In this document: positions 52,587 to 62,076 of the stretch, piece after piece | How the letters are laid out: each line of letters starts with the position of its first letter | How positions within the stretch are numbered: position 1 is the stretch's first letter | NCBI GenBank assembly: GCA_014763545.1 | Contig: JACXVD010000016.1 | Coordinates: 1 to 64,000, forward strand | Direction: 5' to 3' | DNA: 64,000 nt | From: Sphingomonadales bacterium | GTDB lineage: Bacteria; Pseudomonadota; Alphaproteobacteria; Sphingomonadales; Sphingomonadaceae | The notes under the pieces: generated by a model | The model's database searches: none | What the model was told of the DNA's origin: nothing | The model's input: the letters and a program-made list of their open reading frames with translations, nothing else | Program-made: the position numbers and the translations under genes

Positions 52587-52916
52587 ATGAAGATCGGAAC
52601 ATTTGTTGCCGCCGATAGCGGCTATACTGGGCACCTGCACACGCTGACGCTCGACATTGATCTCACCCTCGTTCCGGCCGATCCGTCGGACAGCGATAAC
52701 GCGCCCGACTACCGCGTGATGGCAGGCGAAGGCGACGAAGCGCGCGAAGTCGGTGCGGCCTGGAAGCATGTCGGCGAGAAGGCGGGCGACTATCTTTCGC
52801 TGCAAATCGACGATCCCGCCTTCGTCCAGCCGTTGCGCGCAAACCTGTTCCAGGACAACGGCAACGCCCATGTTCTGGTCTGGTCGCGCCCCTCGCGCCG
52901 CGATAAGGCGGACTGA
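52587..52916 (+). CDS. DUF736 family protein (copy 2)
   Basis: A 109-aa DUF736 paralogue (IGTFVAADSGYTGHLHTLTL, NAPDYRVMAG, DYLSLQIDDPAFVQPLRANL). It differs clearly from copy 1 at 46218, so the two were not duplicated recently. It starts four bases after the peptidase gene and ends four bases before the transglycosylase gene, in a compact operon. Confidence 0.84.
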   Translation: MKIGTFVAADSGYTGHLHTLTLDIDLTLVPADPSDSDNAPDYRVMAGEGDEAREVGAAWKHVGEKAGDYLSLQIDDPAFVQPLRANLFQDNGNAHVLVWSRPSRRDKAD

Positions 52917-52919
52917 CCG

Positions 52920-53621
52920 GTGCGCTTCGTTGGCTCGCTCCGCATCGCCTGCGTCGCGCTCGCCCTGTTCAGTACCGCACCTGCGCTTGCGCAGGTCGCT
53001 GCCGAACGGGTGCAGCCCCGCATCGTCGACATTGCGGCGCATGTCGCCGAAGCCTCGCGACGCTTCGGCATTCCCGAGGCGTGGATCTATGCGGTCATGC
53101 GCACCGAGAGCGCGGGCCGGATCGGTGCGGTATCGTCAGCGGGTGCGATGGGCCTGATGCAGCTCATGCCCGGAACCTGGGCACGTCAGCGCGCCAGGTT
53201 CGGTCTGGGCGCTGATCCTTTCGACCCGCGTGACAACATCATGGCAGGCACGTCCTATCTGCGGGAAATGTACGATCGCTACGGTGCCTACGGCATGCTC
53301 GCGGCCTACAATGCAGGACCGGGCCGCTACGAGGCTTGGCGGGACCGCGGCAAGCCGCTGCCCGCCGAAACCCGCGCCTATATCTCCCGGATCGCACCGA
53401 TGCTGCAGACCGGACGCAGTGCAACTGTCTTTGCCAGTGCATCGCCCGTGCAGGCAGTTCGCCGGAGTTGGACACAGGCTGAGCTGTTCGCCGCGCGCCA
53501 GGATACACCGGCGGATGCATCCGGCAGCTTCGCCGCCGCCGCGCCGCCCTCATCATTTCCCACTCAGCCTGTCCATCCCGACGGCCTCTTCGCGCCCGTT
53601 TCGGGGAGCATACCGCAGTGA
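52920..53621 (+). CDS. Lytic transglycosylase (SLT domain)
   Basis: A 233-aa exported protein: signal peptide to about residue 22 (ALFSTAPALAQ), then an SLT domain with the catalytic glutamate in RTESAGRIGAVSSAGAMGLM (about residue 62), QLMPGTWARQRARFG, and AAYNAGPGRYEAW. The last 70 residues are low-complexity. It opens peptidoglycan for the conjugation channel. GTG start at 52920. Confidence 0.85.
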   Translation: MRFVGSLRIACVALALFSTAPALAQVAAERVQPRIVDIAAHVAEASRRFGIPEAWIYAVMRTESAGRIGAVSSAGAMGLMQLMPGTWARQRARFGLGADPFDPRDNIMAGTSYLREMYDRYGAYGMLAAYNAGPGRYEAWRDRGKPLPAETRAYISRIAPMLQTGRSATVFASASPVQAVRRSWTQAELFAARQDTPADASGSFAAAAPPSSFPTQPVHPDGLFAPVSGSIPQ

Positions 53622-53868
53622 TCGCCCCCTTTGATCTCTGGCGCGTCATGGCGTGGATTGGCGCAGGTTTGTGCGGAAGGTTGGTTGCAGGAAGGCAGGC
53701 GGAAGGAGGATGGCAAGATAAAAGCAGCGCCGTCGGGTGGGGTGGAGGTCCTTGGAATTACTCGCCTTTCAGCGCCATTGCTCCTGCACCCCTGCTGGCA
53801 GCTTTGCCGAAAACTGGCGCAATTCTGCCATTTTCAGCGCCGTCGCCCGAATTCCGCCTGCCAATCCG
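53622..53868. other. Gap before the relaxase; possible oriT location
   Basis: No gene with coding character. It contains repeated CAGCGCCGTCG units (near 53728 and 53840) and a related CAGCGCC near 53770. Relaxase genes of this kind often have oriT just upstream, but no nick-site motif can be named from the sequence. Confidence 0.3.
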
Positions 53869-55608
53869 GTGAACGACGACGACTTCAATGTCAGGCCGGG
53901 ACGGGTCAGGGATCGAGGCAGGCGTTCAGCCAAGCCCCGCTCTTTGGTCGCCCAGGTCCGGGCGCTGACGAACAAGGCCGGGCGGGTTGGCATCGCCGGG
54001 CGCGGCCGACGCGGCACGGGTCGCAATGCCCGGGGCCGCAGCGCTGTTCTGCGCATCCGCGCACGGCAGGGTCAGCGCCGTGTGCTGGTCAAAGCGCGGG
54101 TAGTCCGGCACGCGGGCACCCGCTTTTCAGCTGCTCCGCTGGCGCGCCACGTCAGCTATTTGAAGCGCGAGGGTGTCACCCGTGACGGCAAGGATGCCGA
54201 ACTGTTCGGGAGTGACGGCGCTTGTGCGGATGGGACGGCCTTTGCAGAACGCTGCGCCGACGACCGGCATCATTTCCGCTTCATCGTCTCGCCTGAGGAT
54301 GCTGGCGAGCTAGCCGACGTCCGCGCCTTCACCCGCGAACTTATGACTGACATGGCACAGGATCTTGGCACCAAGCTCGACTGGGTCGCAGTCGATCACT
54401 GGAACACCGACAACCCGCACATCCACATCCTGCTGCGCGGCAAGGCCGACGATGGCCGCGATCTGGTGATCGACAAGGACTACATCCGCCAGGGGATGCG
54501 GGGTCGCGCGGAAGAGCGGGTCACCATGGAACTTGGGCCTCGTAGCGAGCGCGAGATTGATCGGGCGCTTGCTCGCGAGGTCGAGGCCGATCGCTGGACC
54601 AGTCTTGACCGGCGGCTCCATCGGATGGCCGATCAGCTGGGCGGCGTCATCGACCTGCGCCCCGACCCTCAACGTACCCAATCGGCGATGGACCGGCACT
54701 TGATCGGGCGAGCGTGCAAGCTCGAACGCCTCGGACTTGCCACCAGTATCGCGCCTGGTTGCTGGTCATTGAAACCCCACATCGAACCAACACTGCGCCA
54801 GCTCGGCGTGCGCGGCGACATTATCAAGACAATGCACCTAGCGATTTCCGGTCTGGGTGTTGAAGCAGATCCGGGGCGCTTTGCCATGCACCAAAGCGTG
54901 GGCGACGATCGGATCATCGGCCGCCTGGTCGAACGTGGTTTGCATGATGAACTGAGCGGGCAGGCTTACGCCATAATCGATGGTGCTGACGGGCGCGTCC
55001 ATCACCTCCGCTTCTCCGATCTCGAACAGACCGGTGATGCGGCACCCGGCGCAATCGTCGAGCTGCGAACCTGGACCGACCGGCGCGGTCGGCAGGGGCA
55101 GTCGCTCTGGGTTCAATCCGACCTAGCGCTGGCCGAGCAGGTCACTGCTCGTGGGAGCACTTGGCTCGACCGGCAGCTGCTGTCTTTAGAGCCAGTTCAG
55201 TCGGGCGGCGGGTTTGGCGAAATGATCGAACAGGCCAAGCGCGATCGGGCAGAGCATCTGGTCTCGAAAGGTCTTGCGACCAAACACGGCGGTCGGATCA
55301 ACATGGCCCGCAATGTCCTCTACACTCTGCGCGATCGTGACCTCGCTGCCGCAAGTGAGGCCCTCACTGAACGGACTGGTTTGCCACATCGGCCTAGTGC
55401 TGAAGGTGAAACCGTGTCCGGCACCTATCGCCAGCGCCTACAACTTGCATCGGGCCGGTTCGCGATGATCGACAACGGGTTGGGGTTTGAACTTGTTCCC
55501 TGGCGGCCGCAACTCGACAAGCACCTTGGTCAGCATGTTACCGGCATCGTCAAACCGGGCGGCGGGATCGACTGGGCTCTGGGCCGCTCGCGGGGGATTG
55601 GGATATAG
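53869..55608 (+). CDS. rlxS: DUF3363 relaxase (VirD2/RlxS-like)
   Basis: A 579-aa relaxase. A basic N-terminus (VRPGRVRDRGRRSAKP) precedes the relaxase core with the tandem-histidine metal site NPHIHILLRG near residue 182 and RHHFRFIVSPEDAGEL before it. The C-terminal DUF3363 region spans about 260-579. It nicks oriT and pilots the strand to the secretion channel. The start GTG 53869 fits the conserved N-terminus; the frame is open further upstream without similarity. Confidence 0.84.
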   Translation: MNDDDFNVRPGRVRDRGRRSAKPRSLVAQVRALTNKAGRVGIAGRGRRGTGRNARGRSAVLRIRARQGQRRVLVKARVVRHAGTRFSAAPLARHVSYLKREGVTRDGKDAELFGSDGACADGTAFAERCADDRHHFRFIVSPEDAGELADVRAFTRELMTDMAQDLGTKLDWVAVDHWNTDNPHIHILLRGKADDGRDLVIDKDYIRQGMRGRAEERVTMELGPRSEREIDRALAREVEADRWTSLDRRLHRMADQLGGVIDLRPDPQRTQSAMDRHLIGRACKLERLGLATSIAPGCWSLKPHIEPTLRQLGVRGDIIKTMHLAISGLGVEADPGRFAMHQSVGDDRIIGRLVERGLHDELSGQAYAIIDGADGRVHHLRFSDLEQTGDAAPGAIVELRTWTDRRGRQGQSLWVQSDLALAEQVTARGSTWLDRQLLSLEPVQSGGGFGEMIEQAKRDRAEHLVSKGLATKHGGRINMARNVLYTLRDRDLAAASEALTERTGLPHRPSAEGETVSGTYRQRLQLASGRFAMIDNGLGFELVPWRPQLDKHLGQHVTGIVKPGGGIDWALGRSRGIGI

Positions 55609-55795
55609 GGAGCAAGGTTACGGCCACAATGCCGAAAACAGAAACCGCAAGCTTGTGCCCGCTTTGCGCTCCGTCTCAGACATTCGAGCTGCAATTCAGA
55701 TCGCCTAAAAGCGGACATTCATCCATGATCGTGATTGCGACCGCTAAGCGCGAGCAATTGGGCTCCAAGAGCATCTGAGTAGGCTCGGGTTCGCT

Positions 55796-58288
55796 CTATT
55801 TTTTATCGAGGCGTCGGTAGTAGATTCGTTGACCGGGATTGGCGGGATCGATCTGTCGGAAATTTTCTGCATATTGATCGATATCCTGCAACACTCCCAG
55901 CAGCATATGTGCGGTGAAGGGTTGGCCGACCGAGGTCTCGTAGTGTGCGATGCAATTGGCGATAATGGACGTTGCGTGGGTTTGCTTGACCGCTGTCTTC
56001 TGCGCTGCGTCTAGGACACACTCGCCTGCCTTATCGTAAAGGTCGACCGCCCGCGTAATCGCGTCGAAATAAGTGGAAAGGGTGCGATTGTCGGGCCGTG
56101 TCGCATAGTCCGGCGGTACAGGAATCTGCAGCCGTGCGATGATGTAGCCGAGCTTGTACTCAAGATATTGGCGGACGAGCGGACCCGCGAGGTCGACACT
56201 GCCTTGGTTGAGCAGCGCGGTCGCCCGCTGCTTCAGTCGGTCGGCACCTTGGCGGCTGCTCTGCACGGCACCTGTCGGCGGCATGCCTTGAAGCTTCTGG
56301 TGGTGCCAGTCCTTGGTGTTGCCTAGCCGATCGAAGAATTTCTCTAACGCACTGTCGTGGCTTAGTAGGATAAACTGGACGCCGTCGGGTTTCGCGCCGT
56401 AGCGAAGCTCCTTCACCAGCACTTCCATCAGATTGAATTGATGGCCGCCATCAAAGCTTGACGTGATGTCGTCGAGCACCATGAAGCGTGGAGGACGAGT
56501 ATGCTTCACCGCAGCCGATAGGAAGATGGAGGCGGCTACCGCATTACGATAGCTCTCCGACAACACGGCGCGGGCGTTCACATTCTCTTCGCCATGGAAA
56601 TCTGAGAGCGTCAGGTCGATATTCTCGCTCTTTGCGGCGCGGGCGAGATGCGGCTTCAAATCAGGCGCGCCGCGCATGATTAACGGGAACAGTGCTTTGT
56701 AGGCCGTCTCTATGTCCTTGAGACGCTCGGTCGACAGCTTGGTCTCCGCATCAGCAAAGACTTTATCGGCTTTGCCAATGAACGCCAGCCAGCGATCGAT
56801 TTTCGCCATGGAGGCTTCGGCCGCAGCGAGTTTCGAAGTGGCGCTATCCAAGCCAGCAAACTCGTCGCGGAATTTTTTGGCATTCTCAATCGCCCGCGCC
56901 GCCGCCGCGACAGACGGCGGCAGACTCTTCTCCAGCTCGAGAATTTCGCTCTCGAGAGCCGTGATCTTTTCGTCGCGGGCCTTGGTCAACGTGTCGAGCC
57001 GAGCCTTTACCTGCCCGATCTCCGCGGTCTTAACCGAACCCTCCTTCGCCCCCTTGAACAGCCCGTCCGCAATCTGCTCCTCGAGCGGCACGTCGAGCAC
57101 GGCCGCTTTCTCGAGCTTGCTAAGCAGTGCTATAGCCGGACAGCCCATACATAATTTGGCGAGTTCGGCATCTAGCTCCTTAACGGCGTCATAGGCAGCG
57201 ATCTTTTCTTCGAGCCGCGCTTTCAGGGGCGTCTCCTGCGGCAGATCGCAGACCGGGCAGCTTTCGTCGTCAGGCCATGCCGGCGCTCCGATCACAGTGG
57301 CGGCGCTCTTGAGCAGCGAGAGCAAGTCGGCATGGCCGACCTTCGCGAGCGCCTCGTCACGTTCTTTGGCGGTAACCTCAAGCGCATCGAGCTGACCGAC
57401 ATGCTCTTCAGAGATGGTCAGTTCGCGCACCGCTTCGCGGTCCTGCTGCATCTTCTGCAGCTTGAGCCGGTTCGCGCTGTCGGAGCCTTCTTCTAAGGCG
57501 GCGACTGCCGCCTTGTGGTCGAAATCCTTGACGGTCTTCCCGGCCATGACCTCTTCCAACGCGCCAATATCAGTCAGCACCTTGGTGACAGTTTTCTCTA
57601 GCGTGGCGCGATCGTCAATCTGGTCGAGGGACTGCCCAGTCAGTTCCGTATAGGCTTCGATAATCTTGCGCTTTGCCTCCGCAACACTGGCCTTGTGCGC
57701 GCCGATGTTCGCACTCAGCACCTTAATCCCAAGATCGTTGCGCAGCGTGGCGGTGTTGTTCGCGCCCTGGATCGCTTGGCGGAGGTTCGAATATTGGCTG
57801 AGGCCGATCAGGGCCGAAAAGGAACGGCCGCGCAGTAGAGCGGTGTTGTCGATGAAGCCGGCAAACGTCTTGTAATCGACGAGTACGAAATCCTCGCGGA
57901 GTGCATATAGGAGGTCCTCCGGCGTCGCGTAGCCGGACGGCGAGGTGACGACGCGGTTGCCATTGGCATCGCGTACGATGCGGATGGTCACATCGGCGCT
58001 GCCGTCGTCGGGTGAGAGCTTAAGTTCGATCGTCGCCGTCTTGGCTGGATGGAAGCGGTTGGCGATGTAGCTTTCGCCCTGCTCGGCACCCTGCAAGGCG
58101 GCAAGGCGAGGGATTTCCCCGTGGATCGCGAATTGGAGCGCCTCGAAGATCGAGGTCTTCCCGACGCCGTTGTTTGCGTAGATCGAGTTCACGCACTCCG
58201 GCTTGAACGAAAGTGTCAGCGGATCGCTGTCATTGTTGATGCCGCGAAAGCCTTCGATCGCAATTTGCGTAAGGAAGTAACGACTCAT
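55796..58288 (-). CDS. Rad50/SMC-like ATPase with zinc-hook-like cysteines and C-terminal helical domain
   Basis: An 830-aa ABC-type ATPase. Walker A is ANNGVGKTSIFEAL (about 38-51), the signature LSESYRNAVA (576-585), Walker B RFMVLDDI (601-608) and the H-loop LSHD (642-645). Between them are helical arms and two cysteine pairs, CPVC (344-347) and CMGC (380-383), resembling a zinc hook or an internal zinc ribbon. Residues about 690-830 form an extra helical domain containing IIANCIAHYETS, reminiscent of HEPN folds but without the catalytic Arg. It overlaps the 72-aa gene upstream. Similar architectures occur in phage defence ATPases; the exact family is not known to me. Confidence 0.7.
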   Translation of the reverse strand: MSRYFLTQIAIEGFRGINNDSDPLTLSFKPECVNSIYANNGVGKTSIFEALQFAIHGEIPRLAALQGAEQGESYIANRFHPAKTATIELKLSPDDGSADVTIRIVRDANGNRVVTSPSGYATPEDLLYALREDFVLVDYKTFAGFIDNTALLRGRSFSALIGLSQYSNLRQAIQGANNTATLRNDLGIKVLSANIGAHKASVAEAKRKIIEAYTELTGQSLDQIDDRATLEKTVTKVLTDIGALEEVMAGKTVKDFDHKAAVAALEEGSDSANRLKLQKMQQDREAVRELTISEEHVGQLDALEVTAKERDEALAKVGHADLLSLLKSAATVIGAPAWPDDESCPVCDLPQETPLKARLEEKIAAYDAVKELDAELAKLCMGCPAIALLSKLEKAAVLDVPLEEQIADGLFKGAKEGSVKTAEIGQVKARLDTLTKARDEKITALESEILELEKSLPPSVAAAARAIENAKKFRDEFAGLDSATSKLAAAEASMAKIDRWLAFIGKADKVFADAETKLSTERLKDIETAYKALFPLIMRGAPDLKPHLARAAKSENIDLTLSDFHGEENVNARAVLSESYRNAVAASIFLSAAVKHTRPPRFMVLDDITSSFDGGHQFNLMEVLVKELRYGAKPDGVQFILLSHDSALEKFFDRLGNTKDWHHQKLQGMPPTGAVQSSRQGADRLKQRATALLNQGSVDLAGPLVRQYLEYKLGYIIARLQIPVPPDYATRPDNRTLSTYFDAITRAVDLYDKAGECVLDAAQKTAVKQTHATSIIANCIAHYETSVGQPFTAHMLLGVLQDIDQYAENFRQIDPANPGQRIYYRRLDKK

Positions 58289-58503
58289 TTTGCCTTCTCT
58301 GCCGTGGGTAGGGCGTCGAGAGCCGCGTTCACTTTCGCGTTAAATTGAGATCGCGCGTCGCGATCTGCGCCGTGCGTGATCAAAATATCGATATTGTCGA
58401 AGAGAATCTTGGCGCATTCGGCATCAAGCTCTTCGCACGCCGCCTTAAAGATGGCGAGATTTTCATCGAAAGACTTTTGAGCGTCGAACACAAATTCCCC
58501 CAA
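58285..58503 (-). CDS. 72-aa helical partner of the SMC-like ATPase
   Basis: A short, all-helical acidic protein (FDAQKSFDENLAIFKAACEE, AKILFDNIDILITHGADRD). Its stop overlaps the ATPase start by four bases (ATGA), which indicates obligate co-expression. It may be the small subunit of the ATPase. No family recognised; the size and position recall small middle components of ATPase-based defence systems. Confidence 0.6.
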   Translation of the reverse strand: MGEFVFDAQKSFDENLAIFKAACEELDAECAKILFDNIDILITHGADRDARSQFNAKVNAALDALPTAEKAK

Positions 58504-58727
58504 CAGCTGACATTTTGAACTGCATATAGATCATTTCCGTGAAGACAATATCGTCCCGCTGCTCGAGATATTGAATGGTGGAGCGCAGAACTCAAGCATC
58601 AAATAGGGGCGACTTTTTCGGTTCAATCGCAGCCCGTTTCGCCATGAAGGAGATGCGTTACCTCGGCCGTCCGCTTCGGCACAATTCTACCGGGCAGCCG
58701 CCATTCCCCTATCGGCCCCAATTGTGG

Positions 58728-59480
58728 TCAGGGAGTAGTCTTCTTCCCAGCGGCGAGCAGCCGCTTGGGTTTTGCGGGAATACTTTTCTTGATGCCTAAT
58801 GCCTTCTGGCCGACGATAAAAGCGCGATGGAGGAACACCTCTAGCGATGAGAGCAGTTCGGAAACCTCCTGACTGTCGGGCTCCCAGCCGCGATGCGCAG
58901 CCGCATTACCCGCATCCGTAACAACGCCGAGGATGTCCCGCTCAGTTTGCCCGATCCACCCTCCGTCGCGCAGCTCGTTCAGTTTCTCATCGAATGTCTT
59001 GGCCGGGTCGATGCCGAGGACTTCGGTTGCACGGTCCAGTGCCGTTCTGAGTCCTATCGCCGTGAGGATGTGTGCCTCGTTGTCGTGCGCTACGTACATC
59101 TGGCTCAGGATATTGCGCAGCTGGGGGTCAGCCTTTTGCATGGCGTCGAACCATACCGGCTTCGTCTTGGCCTCTGGCTTCGGATAAGTTTGTATCTCCC
59201 TCGGATGCTCATACTGCTCCTGCCCCGTCGCATCGTAGTAGTGATCGATGTCTTCGCTGTTCCAGCTGGAAGTTTCGTAGAAGACCGTCTCGCACCCTCG
59301 ACATTCGAGCAGAGAGTGGTCGACACCGCCGTTGACCGAATGGCCATATTGCCTGTCCTCCCAGTCCCAAGCCTTGTAGATCGAGCCGTGGATTTCGCAG
59401 GTGCGCTCGCCATCGCAGGTGGGACAGTGCCCCTTCTTCGTTGCGTTTGTTGTTGTCGGTGTCGTGGCCATAGAGCCCAA
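58728..59480 (-). CDS. Zinc-ribbon DUF4145 (HEPN-like) protein
   Basis: A 250-aa protein. An N-terminal zinc ribbon uses CPTC (19-22) and CRGC (60-63). The C-terminal DUF4145 domain (about 130-225) has ALDRATEVLGIDPAKTFDEKL and VTDAGNAAAHRGWEP. DUF4145 is a HEPN-like fold, but the RxxxxH pair is incomplete here, so RNase activity is doubtful. It lies 224 bases upstream of the 72-aa gene on the same strand and looks like the first gene of the module. ATG 59471 is an alternative start. Confidence 0.68.
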   Translation of the reverse strand: MGSMATTPTTTNATKKGHCPTCDGERTCEIHGSIYKAWDWEDRQYGHSVNGGVDHSLLECRGCETVFYETSSWNSEDIDHYYDATGQEQYEHPREIQTYPKPEAKTKPVWFDAMQKADPQLRNILSQMYVAHDNEAHILTAIGLRTALDRATEVLGIDPAKTFDEKLNELRDGGWIGQTERDILGVVTDAGNAAAHRGWEPDSQEVSELLSSLEVFLHRAFIVGQKALGIKKSIPAKPKRLLAAGKKTTP

Positions 59481-59713
59481 TAGCGAGCACTGACGAACTT
59501 TTCCAACAGTGTGCGTGTAAGTCGGCGCATCCTAAGTCCGCTTTTTGGGTTTGGCCGCTCTAGAGCCGCCATTCTGCTTCCGGCCCACTGTTGGCCGTAG
59601 TCACGCGCCAAATTCCCCGTCACATTGCGCCAACCTAACATAATCAACGCTAGGCCACGACGACCAGCAACATCGGGTTGAATGGCGCTGCAAGAAGCTG
59701 ACACGCTCGTGCG

Positions 59714-61699
59714 ATGTCAGCTGCAAAAATCCTCTGGGGCCAGGTGCTGGCCGTCTTCGTGATCATCCTGACGAGCGTTTGGGCCGCTACCCAGTGGACC
59801 GCGTCGGCGCTCGGTTTCCAGCGTGAACTTGGCACGCCCTGGTTGGTTCTTTTCGGCCATCCGGTCTATCGACCCTATGACTTCTTCTGGTGGTGGTTCT
59901 CATACGAGGCCTATGCACCGACAATCTTCGAGCGGGGAGGGATGATTGCGGCTTCAGGCGGGGTCGTCGCCATCGTCGTCGCGATTGCTCTGTCGGTCTG
60001 GCGCGGCCGCGAGAACCGCAACTCCAACACTTACGGTTCGGCCCATTGGGCAACCCGCAGCGACATAACCAAAGCTGGGCTTTTTGGCGAGAAAGGGGTC
60101 GTGCTCGGCAAGTTCAACAACAGCTACTTGCGCCACGATGGGCCCGAACATGTGCTGTGCTTCGCGCCGACACGCTCGGGCAAGGGCGTCGGCCTCGTCA
60201 TCCCGACCCTGCTGACCTGGTCCGGTTCGGCGATCGTCCATGACATCAAGGGCGAAAACTGGGGGCTGACCGCGGGCTTTCGTTGCGGCTTCAGCCGCGT
60301 CCTGTTGTTTGACCCGACCAACCTGAAGTCCGCCGCCTACAATCCGTTGCTCGAAGTGCGCCGCGGCATGTGGGAAGTGCGCGACGTCCAGAACGTCGCC
60401 GACGTGCTGGTCGATCCCGAAGGCAGCCTCGAGAAGCGCAACCATTGGGAGAAGACAAGCCACGCACTATTGGTCGGCGCGATCCTCCATGTCCTTTACG
60501 CCGAGCCAGACAAGACGCTCGCCGGTGTTGCCGCCTTCCTTTCCGATCCGAGCCGAACAATCGAAACCACGCTGAAGGCCATGATGACCACGCCGCATCT
60601 GGGTGAGGCAGGGCCTCACCCGGTCGTTGCCAGCGCGGCGCGCGAACTGCTCAATAAATCCGAGAACGAGCGGTCTGGCGTGCTCTCGACCGCCATGTCA
60701 TTCCTCGGTCTTTACCGTGACCCAGTGATTGTCGAAGTCACAAGGCGGTCCGAATGGCGAATCGCCGATCTCGTCGACGGCAAGAAGCCGGCCACGCTCT
60801 ACCTGGTCGTGCCGCCTTCCGACATCAGCCGGACCAAACCGCTGATCCGACTGATCCTTAATCAGATTGGGCGCCGCCTGACAGAGGAACTCGAAGCAGG
60901 CAAGGACCGGCACCGGATGCTGCTAATGCTCGACGAATTCCCGGCGCTGGGCCGGCTCGATTTCTTCGAGAGCGCACTGGCATTCATGGCGGGGTATGGC
61001 CTCAAGGCGTTCCTGATCGCGCAGTCGCTCAACCAGATCGAGCGCGCATACGGTGCCAACAACTCAATCCTCGACAACTGCCATGTCCGTGTCGCCTTCG
61101 CGACCAATGACGAGCGTACCGCCAAGCGCGTTTCGGAATCCCTCGGCACGGCGACCGAGCAGCGCTCGATGCGGAACTACGCTGGCCACAGGCTCTCTCC
61201 CTGGCTTGGACACTTGATGATTTCCCGTTCCGAAACGTCGCGGCCATTGTTGACCCAGGGGGAGATCCTGCAACTTCCGGAGACCGACGAGATCGTCATG
61301 TTGTCGGGCGCACCGCCCGTGCGGGCGAAGAAGGCGCGCTATTATGCCGATCCGCGTCTTCAAGGTCGTATCCAGAAGCCGCCGCAGCACGGGCACGACC
61401 GAACCGCTCGCTTGCCGGTCGATGACTGGAGCAACTTGCCTGCAGTAAAGCCGGTCCGTTCGGTGACCCAACAGGGTTCGGTGGATGAGGATCAAGCCAA
61501 CGGTGGTGTCCGCCGCGAACCCGAACTGCCACTCCATGTCGAAATCGCACCCCCGCCTACGCCTCAGGTCAATGAGTTCGACTTTGGCAGTGATAGCAAC
61601 AACGACGACGACGCTGCGCGCTCAGAGCGCTTGCGCGCCCGGATGGTCGCGAATTCCCGGCAAGCAGCGCTCGACCCCGGCGATGGAATCGAACTGTGA
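59714..61699 (+). CDS. traG: Type IV secretion coupling protein TraG/VirD4
   Basis: A 661-aa inner-membrane ATPase. Two N-terminal membrane helices lie in about 10-95, Walker A APTRSGKGVGLVIPT near residue 153, and Walker B LLMLDEFPALG near 405. AQSLNQIERAYG and the C-terminal acidic tail are typical. It links the relaxase-DNA complex to the mating channel. The 2.5-kb plus ATPase module and the DUF4145 gene separate it from the relaxase gene it normally follows directly. Confidence 0.92.
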   Translation: MSAAKILWGQVLAVFVIILTSVWAATQWTASALGFQRELGTPWLVLFGHPVYRPYDFFWWWFSYEAYAPTIFERGGMIAASGGVVAIVVAIALSVWRGRENRNSNTYGSAHWATRSDITKAGLFGEKGVVLGKFNNSYLRHDGPEHVLCFAPTRSGKGVGLVIPTLLTWSGSAIVHDIKGENWGLTAGFRCGFSRVLLFDPTNLKSAAYNPLLEVRRGMWEVRDVQNVADVLVDPEGSLEKRNHWEKTSHALLVGAILHVLYAEPDKTLAGVAAFLSDPSRTIETTLKAMMTTPHLGEAGPHPVVASAARELLNKSENERSGVLSTAMSFLGLYRDPVIVEVTRRSEWRIADLVDGKKPATLYLVVPPSDISRTKPLIRLILNQIGRRLTEELEAGKDRHRMLLMLDEFPALGRLDFFESALAFMAGYGLKAFLIAQSLNQIERAYGANNSILDNCHVRVAFATNDERTAKRVSESLGTATEQRSMRNYAGHRLSPWLGHLMISRSETSRPLLTQGEILQLPETDEIVMLSGAPPVRAKKARYYADPRLQGRIQKPPQHGHDRTARLPVDDWSNLPAVKPVRSVTQQGSVDEDQANGGVRREPELPLHVEIAPPPTPQVNEFDFGSDSNNDDDAARSERLRARMVANSRQAALDPGDGIEL

Positions 61700-62076
61700 A
61701 GTCGAAGCACACGTTTCGATTATCGCCTGCGGTCGCCAGCCAACTCGCGGAACTGGCGATCCGGAAGCGGGTTTCGCAAGCTGAAATTGTCGAGACGGCG
61801 TTGACCTCGTTCTTATCACCAGATCGATCGGAACGAATGGAGGCGGCTTTCAGTCGACGGATTGATCGAGTCGTTCGCCAAATGGAAAACCTGGAGCATG
61901 TCGTCGAGGTCGGAAATGAAGCGTTGGCGCTGTTCGTGCGGTTTTGGCTCACTGCGAGTCCCTCACTCCCTGAAGCTGGTAGCGCAGCTGCGCAAGCCAA
62001 GGGCAAGGACCGTTACGAGAGCTTTGTTCGGGCGTTGGCCCGAAGGCTGGATAGCAACGAGCGCTTGGGCAGGTAA
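61696..62076 (+). CDS. CopG-like ribbon-helix-helix protein
   Basis: A 126-aa protein with an N-terminal ribbon-helix-helix (KHTFRLSPAVASQLAELAIRKR, VSQAEIVETALTSFL) and a helical C-terminus. It overlaps the traG stop (GTGA). In Tn4371-like elements this gene sits between traG and trbB and probably regulates transfer genes. No trbB follows in this window. Confidence 0.78.
   Translation: MKSKHTFRLSPAVASQLAELAIRKRVSQAEIVETALTSFLSPDRSERMEAAFSRRIDRVVRQMENLEHVVEVGNEALALFVRFWLTASPSLPEAGSAAAQAKGKDRYESFVRALARRLDSNERLGR

Larger units (their letters stand above)
29687..62076. mobile_element. Tn4371-like integrative conjugative element backbone, apparently degraded
   Basis: The gene order (DUF932, ParB-like, giant methyltransferase-helicase, Toprim, DUF2493, DUF736, DUF2285-type, HTH, RepA, DUF2840, S26/TraF, DUF736, lytic transglycosylase, DUF3363 relaxase, TraG, CopG-like) follows the conserved module of Tn4371-family elements and related sphingomonad plasmids. 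Not visible: an integrase, parA between repA and DUF2840, and the trb mating-pore operon that normally follows CopG. The limits given are those of recognisable backbone genes; true ends and attachment sites were not found. Confidence 0.7.
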
